A stretch of DNA of 64,000 nucleotides from Corynebacterium aurimucosum ATCC 700975 (GTDB taxonomy: Bacteria > Actinomycetota > Actinomycetes > Mycobacteriales > Mycobacteriaceae): contig NC_012590.1 in assembly GCF_000022905.1 (NCBI RefSeq), forward strand, positions 2,170,001-2,234,000, written 5' to 3'. The translations under genes and the position numbers were made by a program. Below are positions 23,475 through 31,298 of the stretch, one piece after another. Position 1 is the stretch's first letter, and each line of letters begins with the position of its first letter. Under the pieces are notes generated by a model. It worked only from the letters and a program-made list of their open reading frames with translations, ran no database searches and was not told the origin of the DNA.

Positions 23475-24037
23475 GCTGGAATCTCAAATAAGGTTGGCTG
23501 GATAGTTACGGCCCCTCGCTTGCGGGGCGGTGCGGAGTGGCGCTTGCGGTCTATCGGCTTCCTCAGCCCCCGCTGCTCTGTGGGGTTCTCTTTCTTCCAC
23601 TGGGCGTAGGCGGAGCGGCAGGCGGTACAGAAGCCCCGGGCATAGTGCATTTGGTAGCCTTCCGGCTGCTCCTCATGCCGGTTCCACTTGATCATCGGGC
23701 GGTTGCAGTTTCGGCACCTGTCGGGGCGTCGGGCGCCGATATTGTCGCGGCGCGTCGTCTCGATAAGGTAGGCGGGGACTTCAACCTGGGCGATGGCGGC
23801 GAGCTTGTAGGCGGTGTCTAGGTCGCCGTGGCAGACGACGCCTGCCTGTATGACGTCGGCGGCGGGTGCCCTCAAGTCCTCGCTTAGGCTTGTGCCTGAG
23901 GTGAGGGCATCGGAGGCGCAGTGCTTGAGGAGTGGGCAGGCGTGGCACATTTTGAGCGCTGCCTCGATGCTGTTGTGCGGTGCTCTGGCGGGGTTGATGA
24001 ATGCTCGGTTCTTGGTGTTGGTGCAGGCTGGCTTCAC
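23471..24037 (-). CDS. WhiB-like regulator 2 with C-terminal zinc ribbon
   Basis: 188 aa from GTG 24037 (AGGGA upstream). The N-terminal domain has Cys5, Cys31, Cys34, Cys40 in WhiB spacing (CHACPLLKHC), then AGVVCHGD in place of the usual Trp turn. The C-terminal part holds CRNCNRPM and CTACRSAY, a likely zinc ribbon, and a basic tail. A WhiB-zinc ribbon fusion is seen mainly in actinophages. Confidence 0.75.
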   Translation of the reverse strand: MKPACTNTKNRAFINPARAPHNSIEAALKMCHACPLLKHCASDALTSGTSLSEDLRAPAADVIQAGVVCHGDLDTAYKLAAIAQVEVPAYLIETTRRDNIGARRPDRCRNCNRPMIKWNRHEEQPEGYQMHYARGFCTACRSAYAQWKKENPTEQRGLRKPIDRKRHSAPPRKRGAVTIQPTLFEIPA

Positions 24038-24148
24038 GACGTTCCCTAGTGGTGCTGGTGGGATTCTTGTGTCGTGGGCTATTGTTCACCGTTCGATCTT
24101 GTGTGCCAATACCCCGCATCTCGCGGGACGCAATAAGACACCATAAGA

Positions 24149-24346
24149 CTAGATGGGGGCGGCGGAAAGATGCCCCCGATGAGCCCACAAACCTCGCGCC
24201 AGTACCTCCGCCTGCTCGGCACTCAAATCAACCTGAACACCCGCGACTTCCAGCGATACAGCGGCGTACTCGTCACCTGGCGTCGTGTCAGTAAACGACT
24301 CCACACGGACAGTGCCACTAGCGGACTCAATAACGGTAGGCGGCAT
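24149..24346 (-). CDS. Small hypothetical protein
   Basis: 65 aa from ATG 24346 with AGGAGA 4 nt upstream. Beta-rich then helix SAEQAEVLARGLWAHRGHLS. Not recognised. Confidence 0.6.
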   Translation of the reverse strand: MPPTVIESASGTVRVESFTDTTPGDEYAAVSLEVAGVQVDLSAEQAEVLARGLWAHRGHLSAAPI

Positions 24347-24438
24347 GGCGTCTCCTCACTCTCGGCGGCTAACGAAGGCCATATTAGAACATAGGGGCGA
24401 CACCCGCCCCCACTGTGGACGTATTCGCAGGCCACCTA

Positions 24439-24903
24439 TCAGAACGGTGGCTCCGAGCTCCCACCGCTGAAGCCGCCCTGTGGGGCGCTATTCCACGGGT
24501 CCTGCTGCGGCGCCTGCTGCCCACCGCCCTGCTGAGCCTTCGACATGCTGCCCACCATCCACATCAACGACGGGCCAAGCGCCCCCTTGCCCGGGTTCAC
24601 GGTCACCTCCAGCGCGGTACGCTCGACACCCTCCCTGGTCGTGTAATTACGGGCTGTGAACTTGCCCTTCACGATAACCTCCATGCCCTTAGCGAGAGTT
24701 TCGGCGGCATGTTCCCCTAGCTGCTTCCATGCGCTCACGCGGTAGAACGTGGTGTCTCCGTCCTCCCATTGGTTCGTCTCACGGTTGAGGCGGCGCTCAT
24801 TTACCGCGACACTGAACTGGGCCACCGGGGTGCCCTGCGGGGTGTATCGGAGCTCTACGTCGGTGCTGATATTTCCGACGATCGTGACGTCTTGAATGGT
24901 CAT
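24439..24903 (-). CDS. ssb: Phage single-stranded DNA-binding protein
   Basis: 154 aa. OB fold at residues 1-110 (VTIVGNISTDVELRYTPQG, FYRVSAWKQLGEHAAETLAK), then a Gln/Gly-rich linker and the acidic tip SSEPPF that recruits repair and replication proteins. Coats phage ssDNA. Leader has an extra GGGGC/GCCCC hairpin and a CUGCAA hairpin. Confidence 0.93.
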   Translation of the reverse strand: MTIQDVTIVGNISTDVELRYTPQGTPVAQFSVAVNERRLNRETNQWEDGDTTFYRVSAWKQLGEHAAETLAKGMEVIVKGKFTARNYTTREGVERTALEVTVNPGKGALGPSLMWMVGSMSKAQQGGGQQAPQQDPWNSAPQGGFSGGSSEPPF

Positions 24904-24941
24904 GGGTGTATCCTTTCTGATTTTTTGGGGCGGTCAGCCCC

Positions 24942-24961
24942 GCGACGGTTGCAGCCGCCGC
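24942..24961 (-). promoter_or_regulatory. CUGCAA start-associated hairpin 6 (ssb leader)
   Basis: Stem of 3 bp, one mismatch, 3 bp (GCGGCGG / CCGTCGC) around loop CTGCAA. A second hairpin GGGGC-N5-GCCCC with an A6 tract lies between it and AGAAAGGA. Confidence 0.65.
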
Positions 24962-24975
24962 TTTAGGGGAAGTTT

Positions 24976-25410
24976 CTAGAATCCTGCTTTTTCGTAGCCC
25001 GTGAGGGATGCTCCCGCCGAGGCGCAAGCCGTCGGCGCTGATACTCCGGCGCAGGAGATGTACCAGTGATCGCCGTAGATTAGGGCCGTATTATCAACCT
25101 GCTCGGCGGCGCCAACCATTGCCTGCACAAGCTTGCCGGTCGGGTCGGTGTTCACGATGTACGAGACGCCAGACGTCTCACAGGTCAACCCCTGCTCGAT
25201 GCTGTCGGTATTCGCGCATGTCACATTCTGGCCCTGTAGGTAGTTCAGTACCTGGATAGCCGATTCGAATGTCTCCGGGGCCGTCTTGCCCGGGGCTGCC
25301 TCGGTGGCCGTTACCTGCTCACTGGTGGGCGTTGGGGTGTCCTCAGCCCCACCGCCGCATCCCGATAGGAGTAGCGGGGCGGCGCAGGCCACGGTCAAAA
25401 TTTTACGCAT
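24976..25410 (-). CDS. Phage-encoded lipoprotein
   Basis: 144 aa from ATG 25410 with AAGGAC 6 nt upstream. Signal peptide MRKILTVACAAPLLLSGC with lipobox LLSGC. A Thr/Pro linker is followed by a domain with several Cys (NVTCANTDSIEQGLTCE, YISCAGVSAPTACASAG). Surface lipoproteins made by prophages often block superinfection; that role is inferred only. Overlaps nothing downstream and follows a small HTH gene. Confidence 0.75.
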   Translation of the reverse strand: MRKILTVACAAPLLLSGCGGGAEDTPTPTSEQVTATEAAPGKTAPETFESAIQVLNYLQGQNVTCANTDSIEQGLTCETSGVSYIVNTDPTGKLVQAMVGAAEQVDNTALIYGDHWYISCAGVSAPTACASAGASLTGYEKAGF

Positions 25411-25427
25411 TGATTTGTCCTTTTCTC

Positions 25428-25655
25428 TCATCGTTCACCTTTAGCAATAAGGGACAGCATGGGCTTAGAAACACCGAGTTGCTCAGCCATTTTTCCCATT
25501 GGCACACCGGCGGCACTTGCCCGACGAACAGCGTTAGATCTCTTGGTCTTAGCAGCGCGCATGGCGTCCTTCAAGTCCTCCACCTCCCGGTGTGCCTTTT
25601 TCGCATCCTTTAGGTACCGCCCCTGAAGTGCGGCGAGTTCGTCATCGGTCATCAT
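25428..25655 (-). CDS. Small helix-turn-helix protein
   Basis: 75 aa. N-terminal helix/coiled coil (YLKDAKKAHREVEDLKDAMR) and C-terminal HTH GVPMGKMAEQLGVSKPMLSL. Likely regulator immediately upstream of the lipoprotein gene. Confidence 0.65.
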   Translation of the reverse strand: MMTDDELAALQGRYLKDAKKAHREVEDLKDAMRAAKTKRSNAVRRASAAGVPMGKMAEQLGVSKPMLSLIAKGER

Positions 25656-25689
25656 GTCTCTATCGTATCTAGGGGTAGCTACGCCGCGC

Positions 25690-26004
25690 TCATGCTTCCT
25701 CCACTAGGTTGGCCACGTCTAGCAGGAAGCCCGCTAGTGGTTTCCATTCGTGTGGTGCGAGGTTAAAGGTGTCGCCGCCTGATTTGAGGTGAATATACTC
25801 TCGCTTGTTGGTGGCGGTGAGGTCACAGAATGCGCCGCTTGGGTCTTCAATGGTGATGTCCGGGGCTAGCCGGGAATAACGGTCGGCGTAGTCCATGGCC
25901 TCGCGCCAGGTGGGGAAGGATTCATAGCGCTCCCGCCCGTATTCGTACACGTGCCATTCGTAATACGCTTTGAAGATTCTCCACCGGCTCATGCTTGCTC
26001 CCAT
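25690..26004 (-). CDS. Hypothetical phage protein
   Basis: 104 aa. Aromatic N-terminus (MSRWRIFKAYYEWHVYEYGR) and a second part with LAPHEWKPLAGFLLDVANLV. Start within the end of the upstream gene. Not recognised. Confidence 0.6.
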   Translation of the reverse strand: MGASMSRWRIFKAYYEWHVYEYGRERYESFPTWREAMDYADRYSRLAPDITIEDPSGAFCDLTATNKREYIHLKSGGDTFNLAPHEWKPLAGFLLDVANLVEEA

Positions 26005-26435
26005 TCCCCTACCCAGCGGCGGGCTTTGCCCTCACCCTCACCAAACTTATCTAGCTTCACCTCAATACCGTTAGGCGGAGCATCGTAGTAGCTCATGCCA
26101 CCCTCTGACAGTCCCTCGATGCTTACCGCGTCCTTGAGAATCCAGGGGTCTGGATCATCGTAGGAAACAAACACATGACCGTCCTCCCACTCGCCGGGAA
26201 CCGGCTGTCCGTCTGGTGCCCAGGCTCTAGGGAGGTCTAGGCGTGGGGTGAGGTTCTCGGGGATGGTGAGGGTGCCTAGCTGGCCTTCGTGGATTAGCTC
26301 ACAGAATCCTTTATGGTTTGGGCTGTCGCCTACGTAGATTGCGAGGTTGGTGCGCTCGTCGGGGTCCGGGAAGTCACACCACATTCCTCGGCACTGTGCT
26401 CTTTCTTCGGGTGTGAGGTCTGCGAGAGTAGTCAT
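25989..26435 (-). CDS. Hypothetical phage protein
   Basis: 148 aa. MTTLADLTPEERAQCRGMWC and DEFVxYDDPDPWILKD-like mid part. A type common in actinophage early regions. ATGA overlap with the gene upstream. Function unknown. Confidence 0.6.
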   Translation of the reverse strand: MTTLADLTPEERAQCRGMWCDFPDPDERTNLAIYVGDSPNHKGFCELIHEGQLGTLTIPENLTPRLDLPRAWAPDGQPVPGEWEDGHVFVSYDDPDPWILKDAVSIEGLSEGGMSYYDAPPNGIEVKLDKFGEGEGKARRWVGEWEQA

Positions 26436-26647
26436 GCTTGTCCCTTGATGCGGTCGTAGATGGGTGTAGCTTCGGGGAGTTGGTGGCTGTCGCCGTCGAG
26501 TTGAACACTGTCCGCGTAGACAGCGAGGTGCACGCGGTGGAGGTTAGGGCTGAGGGTTTCGACTCTTGGGGCTTCGTCACTGTGTATAAGTGGGATACCG
26601 TCGAGGGTGACGCCGCGTGGGCTGACACGGATCTTGTGGGGCCTCAT
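26432..26647 (-). CDS. Small hypothetical protein
   Basis: 71 aa from ATG 26647, overlapping the upstream gene's end. MRPHKIRVSPRGVTLDGIPL, beta-rich. Longer readings upstream are an Arg/Pro-rich shadow. Confidence 0.55.
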   Translation of the reverse strand: MRPHKIRVSPRGVTLDGIPLIHSDEAPRVETLSPNLHRVHLAVYADSVQLDGDSHQLPEATPIYDRIKGQA

Positions 26648-26874
26648 GCTTTCTCCCATGGGCCTGTGAGTCTGCGTGCGCGGGTTGCGTGGCCTCCTAG
26701 GTCTGGGCCTTTTTCTGTGGGTTCGTCCACGGTGTAGAAGCGGGGTGGCCGGTAGTCCACTTCTTGGTAGTCCATCGCGGCGATGGTCTCCAATGCCTGC
26801 TGCGCGATGTAAGGCGGGATGATTGGTGGGCGTGTACCGTCCCCTAGCCAGTAGCGTGCGTCTTCCGGTGTCAT
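26644..26874 (-). CDS. Small hypothetical protein
   Basis: 76 aa. MTPEDARYWLGDGTRPPIIP. ATGA overlaps on both sides. Not recognised. Confidence 0.55.
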   Translation of the reverse strand: MTPEDARYWLGDGTRPPIIPPYIAQQALETIAAMDYQEVDYRPPRFYTVDEPTEKGPDLGGHATRARRLTGPWEKA

Positions 26875-27227
26875 TCCTCCCCCTCCTTGTGCTTGGATGC
26901 TGCGAGTATCGTCCGTCCAATGGTGTCTGCCTCTGCTTCGTTGAGGACTAGGCGGAAGGACTTTTCTTGGCAGTCGTGGCCGAAGATGACGATGTGCTCC
27001 CTCATGCGGCGAATGTCGCCTATCGGCCCGGGTAGGTACCAGACTGCGCCGCCTGAGCCCATGCCCCTAGACGGCTTAGGCAAATCCTCTGCCAGTAGCC
27101 CCGCCTCAGCGAGTTCATTAGCTATGCGGTAATGCGCGGGGACTTCTTCATCCTGCTTATTGTTTTCCCGCATCGCTATCAGGGCTGCGTGCCCCTTGTT
27201 GTTAATCCTGAATCCTTTAATGGTCAT
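26871..27227 (-). CDS. Early-region paralogue family member
   Basis: 118 aa. Shares the pattern helix - LAEAGLLAEDLPKPSRG - beta domain - ADTIGRTILAASKHKEGE with the genes at 28103 and 28419. These are probably tandem duplicates. Function unknown. Confidence 0.6.
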   Translation of the reverse strand: MTIKGFRINNKGHAALIAMRENNKQDEEVPAHYRIANELAEAGLLAEDLPKPSRGMGSGGAVWYLPGPIGDIRRMREHIVIFGHDCQEKSFRLVLNEAEADTIGRTILAASKHKEGEE

Positions 27228-27868
27228 GCTTCCTCCTTTGCGTATTGGGCTGCTGCGAGTAGATCTGCAAGATAGATCTTCGTTTTCGTGCCGTTAATGA
27301 TGTCTTGGTACTTCAAGTCGGCCAGTTGCTTGAAAATAACCTTGTACTGTTTACGTCCTTGAATGGCCCCATGCGCACGCTGGCAGGCTAAGCAACGACG
27401 CTTGCCGTGCCTGTTTAATTGGCCAGGGTCTAGATTTCGTCCGCTAAGTGGGTGGCCCACAGGGCAACTTGTTTTCCTGGCTTCAACATGGGTGCCGTGC
27501 TTGATTTCATCTGCAATATTTCCGGCGTATGTGTCCCACCGAAGATTTGATAAATGATTGTGAGACGGGTTGCCATCATTGTGGCAGCAAACCTCTCCTA
27601 CTTTTTCATTCCTAACAAAAGCACGTAGAACTAACTGATGAACAAAAAAGCTCTTTTTATTTCCGTCTTTGGAAAGTGAAACCTTTTCGTAGCCGTCGCG
27701 GTTAGTGTAAGGAACTAGTGTTCTTCCAGGAATTGGGCGCGGGCCACGAACGGTATCAACAATTGCCGGTATTCGTTTGACTTTCCCGGTATCTGAAACT
27801 TCATACAGGCCCTCGTATCCGGGGATCGGTCGCCATTCTTCGGGTTGGGTATAGGTATGCTGGAGCAT
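27224..27868 (-). CDS. Free-standing HNH homing endonuclease (NUMOD4-type)
   Basis: 214 aa from ATG 27868; in-frame upstream codons overlap the next gene. NUMOD4 unit EEWRPIPGYEGLYEVSDTGK, HNH core FVHQLVLRAFVRNEKVGEVC and CHNDGNPSHNHLSNLRWDT, then a zinc motif CPVGH..CLACQRAHG. Cleaves DNA at a homing site. It sits between two paralogous small genes, as an inserted mobile gene. Confidence 0.88.
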   Translation of the reverse strand: MLQHTYTQPEEWRPIPGYEGLYEVSDTGKVKRIPAIVDTVRGPRPIPGRTLVPYTNRDGYEKVSLSKDGNKKSFFVHQLVLRAFVRNEKVGEVCCHNDGNPSHNHLSNLRWDTYAGNIADEIKHGTHVEARKTSCPVGHPLSGRNLDPGQLNRHGKRRCLACQRAHGAIQGRKQYKVIFKQLADLKYQDIINGTKTKIYLADLLAAAQYAKEEA

Positions 27869-27884
27869 AGCCCTTTTCACGCTC

Positions 27885-28100
27885 CTATCGTGATTTTGGG
27901 TTAGGCCCTCGCGTGGTGTTGGTAGCACCTGCGGGGGCTGGCTTATTGTTGCCATTATACCAGTTCACTGCCGGTTTTTCTTCTGGCATGAGTAGCCCCG
28001 CGTTGGCGAGTGCTTCTACCGCATCTGTGGGGTGGATGCGTAGGTCTCCGGGCCGTCGGGCGGCTTCGAGTATATGGAGGGCTTGGTCAAAATTGGTCAT
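27885..28100 (-). CDS. Small protein of the early paralogue family (short)
   Basis: 71 aa from ATG 28100. Helical start MTNFDQALHILEAARRPGDL, then VEALANAGLLMPEEKPA, like the helix-GLL-E-P pattern of the genes at 26871, 28103 and 28419, but its beta domain is absent. The endonuclease gene begins right after it, so truncation by insertion is possible. Confidence 0.55.
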   Translation of the reverse strand: MTNFDQALHILEAARRPGDLRIHPTDAVEALANAGLLMPEEKPAVNWYNGNNKPAPAGATNTTRGPNPKSR

Positions 28101-28102
28101 GC

Positions 28103-28426
28103 TTATTCCTGATTCTCTGCGTAGTTTTCTGCGGCGTGGAGTGCTTGGCGTATGGTGCGGGCTTGCGCGAGGGTGAGCGACTCGCCAGGGTCGTAGTAGC
28201 ACCGTATTTTGACGTCGCTGCTGCCGGATTGTGCCTCCACCGTGAATCTGTGCGTGGCATCCCATACGGGGTATTCATGCTCGACCCCTTTGACGACGAA
28301 TGACGGTTCGAGTAGGTCTTCAGCTAGTAGCCCGAATTTGTCTAGCAGGGTGGCGATTTGGTCTGGGGCGTAGCCGCGTTTGATGCCGAATTTGATTGCT
28401 TTGGCGGCTCTGCTGTGCTTACTCAT
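28103..28426 (-). CDS. Early-region paralogue family member
   Basis: 107 aa from ATG 28426. MSKHSRAAKAIKFGIKRGYA, then IATLLDKFGLLAEDLLEPSF, beta domain, and LTLAQARTIRQALHAAENYA. Related to neighbours at 26871 and 28419. Confidence 0.6.
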   Translation of the reverse strand: MSKHSRAAKAIKFGIKRGYAPDQIATLLDKFGLLAEDLLEPSFVVKGVEHEYPVWDATHRFTVEAQSGSSDVKIRCYYDPGESLTLAQARTIRQALHAAENYAENQE

Positions 28427-28817
28427 CTTGTGCGTCCTTGTGGTTGCAGGCGGCGAGGATTGCGTAGGCAGTCTCACGCCCCTTGGTGGTGGTGGAGAAG
28501 CGGAGTTCAGCCCAATCGGGCATCAATGCGTCCGGCTCATTGTCATCATTCGTCTCATCATGGATGACATGAATAATGCCGCCCTCCACGGAGACGTAGC
28601 CGTCGTCCATGTGCCATTCATGCTCCCCCGTATCCGGGTAGATGCACGGCTCCGGCGGGCCTGGGGTGAGTAGCCCGTAGTCGGCCAGATGCCTTGCGAT
28701 ACGTGCGGGGCTGTCCCCGTTTTTCATGCCGTGAGTAATGATGTGCGCGGCTTGGGCCATTTTGTCGGCTCCAGCGGCGATGTGCGCTAGGGAGCGGTGA
28801 AGCTTGTCTTTATCCAT
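28419..28817 (-). CDS. Early-region paralogue family member
   Basis: 132 aa. DKMAQAAHIITHGMKNGDSP, then IARHLADYGLLTPGPPEPCI, beta domain, and GRETAYAILAACNHKDAQDE. Overlaps both neighbours. Function unknown. Confidence 0.6.
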   Translation of the reverse strand: MDKDKLHRSLAHIAAGADKMAQAAHIITHGMKNGDSPARIARHLADYGLLTPGPPEPCIYPDTGEHEWHMDDGYVSVEGGIIHVIHDETNDDNEPDALMPDWAELRFSTTTKGRETAYAILAACNHKDAQDE

Positions 28818-29205
28818 CGTGGTCTCCTAGGATGCGGCTAATTTCGTCTTCCGCGTAGTTGTCCTCAAGCTGTATGCCGTCGAGCGGGTCTGTTGATAGT
28901 TCCACTTTTCCGTAGTGCTCGCTTCTCTTTTTGAGCTGGTCTCGGAGTTCCCGCAATTCCTCACGCATCCGTAGGACTTCCTGCGCGAGTTGTGGGGCGA
29001 GGGCGGCGAGCTTGAAGTTCGCATATTCCTCTTCCGCTGGCGGCTCGCGCCCCACGTCATACATGCTGTTATGGCCCATGTGGAGTGCTAGCCAGTGCTC
29101 GTCCCACCCCTCGGGAACGCCTGCCGCGCCAACTTCGGCGCGCCACGGGCCGGGCGTAGCCTCAGCGAGTAGGCGCTTCAGATTAGCGGTGCTCAGGTCA
29201 GTCAT
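28810..29205 (-). CDS. Hypothetical phage protein
   Basis: 131 aa from ATG 29205. The start TDLSTANLKRLLAEATPGPW is a widespread phage early-protein motif. A Lys/Glu coiled coil follows (EVLRMREELRELRDQLKKRS). Function unknown. Confidence 0.65.
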   Translation of the reverse strand: MTDLSTANLKRLLAEATPGPWRAEVGAAGVPEGWDEHWLALHMGHNSMYDVGREPPAEEEYANFKLAALAPQLAQEVLRMREELRELRDQLKKRSEHYGKVELSTDPLDGIQLEDNYAEDEISRILGDHDG

Positions 29206-29902
29206 CCTGCACCTCTGTGAGGGTGTAGCGCTTGCCAGTCGGGGTGAGGTCTTCGCGGGCTGCAATGTATACCTCGCCTTTGACTGCGCAGCGGATAGAC
29301 CCAAATCTATCGTGGTAAATCATGACCATTTTGCCCCAGCTCACGTGCTCCGCCTCTGCGAGGTAGTGCTTATCGTCGTCCCATTCCTCCTCGGCCATTG
29401 TGGGTTGTGGCTTCGGTGGCAGGGCGCGGAGTACCAATTCCTGCAATTCTTCCGCCTGCTCGCTGCTATGAATACAAGTATCGGTTAGCGTTTCTAGCGC
29501 TTCGTGCGCGGTGATGATTTCTTGGCGGGTTGGTTGGGTCATGGTGTGTGTATCCTTTGCTTGTTCTGCTAGGCGGCGGGTTTCCGCCTCGACTTCCTCC
29601 CATGTCCAGGTATGGCCGGTGAAGTGGGAGGGGTACGCGTTTGGGGCGTCGGGGTGCTGTCCATCCCCAAGGTGGTTGGTGTCGAAGCCGATTACGCGGC
29701 CTTCGTGGTAGGTGATTCCTCCGTGAACTTCGATGTCGGGGTGCACCTCAAGCGTGTCAGGGAAATCAAGCCACGGGTGGTTTTCGGGTAGTTCGATGTA
29801 TCCGTTGATGGTGAATGGCCCCAGCTGCGTCATACAGCTGATGCCCTGGTGGGTGAAATAGCGGGCGGTGTCGTTGGCGATGCAGGAGAATGGGTTGGCC
29901 AT
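29198..29902 (-). CDS. Hypothetical phage protein, two-part
   Basis: 234 aa. The N-terminal half has ELPENHPWLDFPDTLEVHPD and EVHGGITYHEGRVIGFDTNH, typical of actinophage early proteins. A helical middle (EIITAHEALETLTDTCIHSS) and beta-rich C-terminal part follow. It may be two fused small genes. Function unknown. Confidence 0.6.
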   Translation of the reverse strand: MANPFSCIANDTARYFTHQGISCMTQLGPFTINGYIELPENHPWLDFPDTLEVHPDIEVHGGITYHEGRVIGFDTNHLGDGQHPDAPNAYPSHFTGHTWTWEEVEAETRRLAEQAKDTHTMTQPTRQEIITAHEALETLTDTCIHSSEQAEELQELVLRALPPKPQPTMAEEEWDDDKHYLAEAEHVSWGKMVMIYHDRFGSIRCAVKGEVYIAAREDLTPTGKRYTLTEVQDD

Positions 29903-30222
29903 TAGCTTGCCTTTCTCATAGCCAGGGTGAGCGCGGAGGGGCGGTAGAGCTGGTCAAACTCGGGTGTGACGCCGTCCCAAATATCGAGGTCTACAAGCTC
30001 CTCCGCGCTGCGCATAGCTTGGGCAAACTCGTCAAAGTTGACCGGCTCGTAGTCCTCGTTATCCCAGGCCTCCAGCAGGTCAGGGCGCTCGTCATAGACG
30101 GGGGCGTTCATGATGAGGCCGTGGCGGGTGGTGGTGCCGTCGGGGTGGGCGAGGGTGGCGACGGCTTCGACTTCGGTGTAGTCGTCGTGGGGCTCGTCGT
30201 AGCGCGGGTATGGGAGGCTCAT
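29902..30222 (-). CDS. Hypothetical phage protein
   Basis: 106 aa from ATG 30222, ATGA overlap with the membrane protein gene. MSLPYPRYDEPHDDYTEVEA then an acidic helical part. Not recognised. Confidence 0.6.
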   Translation of the reverse strand: MSLPYPRYDEPHDDYTEVEAVATLAHPDGTTTRHGLIMNAPVYDERPDLLEAWDNEDYEPVNFDEFAQAMRSAEELVDLDIWDGVTPEFDQLYRPSALTLAMRKAS

Positions 30223-30440
30223 TCTTCCCCCTCCCAGTCCTGTCCCGGCAGAGACGCCGGGGAGGTGGCAAAGCGGTACCAGAATGCGACAGAGATAGCC
30301 GAAAGAAGGACGGCCACGGCGATGCCGATAGACCAGTGAAAACTCCGCCCGGCCTGAACCCCGGCCACTACCGGGGCCCACACGATGGTGATCAATAAAG
30401 CAAGGTCAATGAAGATTAAATCTAGGGTGCGCGATGACAT
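30219..30440 (-). CDS. Small two-helix membrane protein
   Basis: 73 aa. Two hydrophobic segments, about residues 6-28 (LIFIDLALLITIVWAPVVAG) and 37-56 (SIGIAVAVLLSAISVAFWYR). Could be a holin-like or exclusion protein, but it is far from any lysis gene. Hairpin leader at 30461. Confidence 0.6.
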   Translation of the reverse strand: MSSRTLDLIFIDLALLITIVWAPVVAGVQAGRSFHWSIGIAVAVLLSAISVAFWYRFATSPASLPGQDWEGEE

Positions 30441-30460
30441 GCGCTGATTCCTTTCTGTCA

Positions 30461-30476
30461 GCCGCTTGCAGGCGGC
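30461..30476 (-). promoter_or_regulatory. CUGCAA start-associated hairpin 7
   Basis: Stem GCCGC / GCGGC, 5 bp, around loop CTGCAA; then ACAGAAAGGA and ATG 30440. Confidence 0.85.
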
Positions 30477-30544
30477 ATTATTTCTGATTAGGTGGGGTGG
30501 TCGGTGGCGTGAACGTCATCCCCATCACGCTCACGCCCCGGGCC

Positions 30545-30844
30545 TTACCCAGCGTTCAGGATTTCCCGGAACTCAGTAACCATCTCCACTCCGAGCTGAA
30601 CATCCTCAACATATGAACGGAGGTTCAGAGAGTCACGGGCGATACGTGGAAGAAACTCCACCTTCACATCCCAAACTTCCTTAACGCCGTTCCAGTAGGC
30701 GGATAGGCTGAACGGGGAGGCCTTATCATCCCCGAGGTACTCGATCTCGACGTCTTTATCTTGTGGGCGCTTTCCGGTCTCAGTGACTCGCATTTCGTAG
30801 GCAAGCCCGTTATGGCTATATACGGAGCTCGTTGTGACGCTCAT
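30545..30844 (-). CDS. Small hypothetical protein
   Basis: 99 aa. MSVTTSSVYSHNGLAYEMRV, beta-rich, with helix SYVEDVQLGVEMVTEFREIL. Leader hairpin 8. Not recognised. Confidence 0.6.
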   Translation of the reverse strand: MSVTTSSVYSHNGLAYEMRVTETGKRPQDKDVEIEYLGDDKASPFSLSAYWNGVKEVWDVKVEFLPRIARDSLNLRSYVEDVQLGVEMVTEFREILNAG

Positions 30845-30863
30845 TGTGATTCCTTTCTATGTA

Positions 30864-30875
30864 CCCTTGCAGGGG
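30864..30875 (-). promoter_or_regulatory. CUGCAA start-associated hairpin 8
   Basis: Stem CCC / GGG around loop CTGCAA; then ATAGAAAGGAATCACA and ATG 30844. Confidence 0.7.
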
Positions 30876-30921
30876 CTTGGCGTGAGCGTGATTCGTGGAA
30901 TGCGCTCCCCTCCAAGGCCTG

Positions 30922-31215
30922 TTATTTGACTCGCTCGATCATGTCGCCCGCGATGAAGAACTTCACGATGTTGCCCTGTCTCTTAATTGGGGGTCCCATG
31001 ACGGTGGCGAACATGTAGGTTCCTGCGGCGGAGTTATCGGTGCTGGTGAGGTTACGCCCCGCCCAGTACTTGGATTCATCCTTCGGGCTGCGAAGCGTGT
31101 AGCAGGGTCGCTGTTCGCCGTTGTCGTAGATGAAGACGTCACGGTACAGGTCATACGTTTGGGTAGTGACTTTAACGCTGGCGATGTATTCGTGGGTGAC
31201 TTCAACGAGGTCCAT
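30922..31215 (-). CDS. Small hypothetical protein
   Basis: 97 aa from ATG 31215 (AGAAAGGAATCACA upstream); an in-frame upstream ATG would translate the hairpin and is rejected. MDLVEVTHEYIASVKVTTQT. Not recognised. Confidence 0.6.
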   Translation of the reverse strand: MDLVEVTHEYIASVKVTTQTYDLYRDVFIYDNGEQRPCYTLRSPKDESKYWAGRNLTSTDNSAAGTYMFATVMGPPIKRQGNIVKFFIAGDMIERVK

Positions 31216-31232
31216 TGTGATTCCTTTCTCGT

Positions 31233-31248
31233 AACCCTTGCAGGGGTT
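31233..31248 (-). promoter_or_regulatory. CUGCAA start-associated hairpin 9
   Basis: Stem AACCC / GGGTT, 5 bp, around loop CTGCAA; then GAGAAAGGA and ATG 31215. Confidence 0.85.
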
Positions 31249-31298
31249 CATGTAGTGCGCGTGACTAGGGTGAATGCGTGCCCCTCCCGTACTGGTGG

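Noticed and set aside
23702..23715. TTGCAG inside the second WhiB-like gene
   Set aside because: No complementary flanks and no start codon or AGAAAGGA next to it.
28442..28452. Another TTGCAG before the gene at 28103
   Set aside because: The flanks (GTGG / GCGGC) do not pair and it lies in the coding end of the upstream gene, so it is not a member of the hairpin family.
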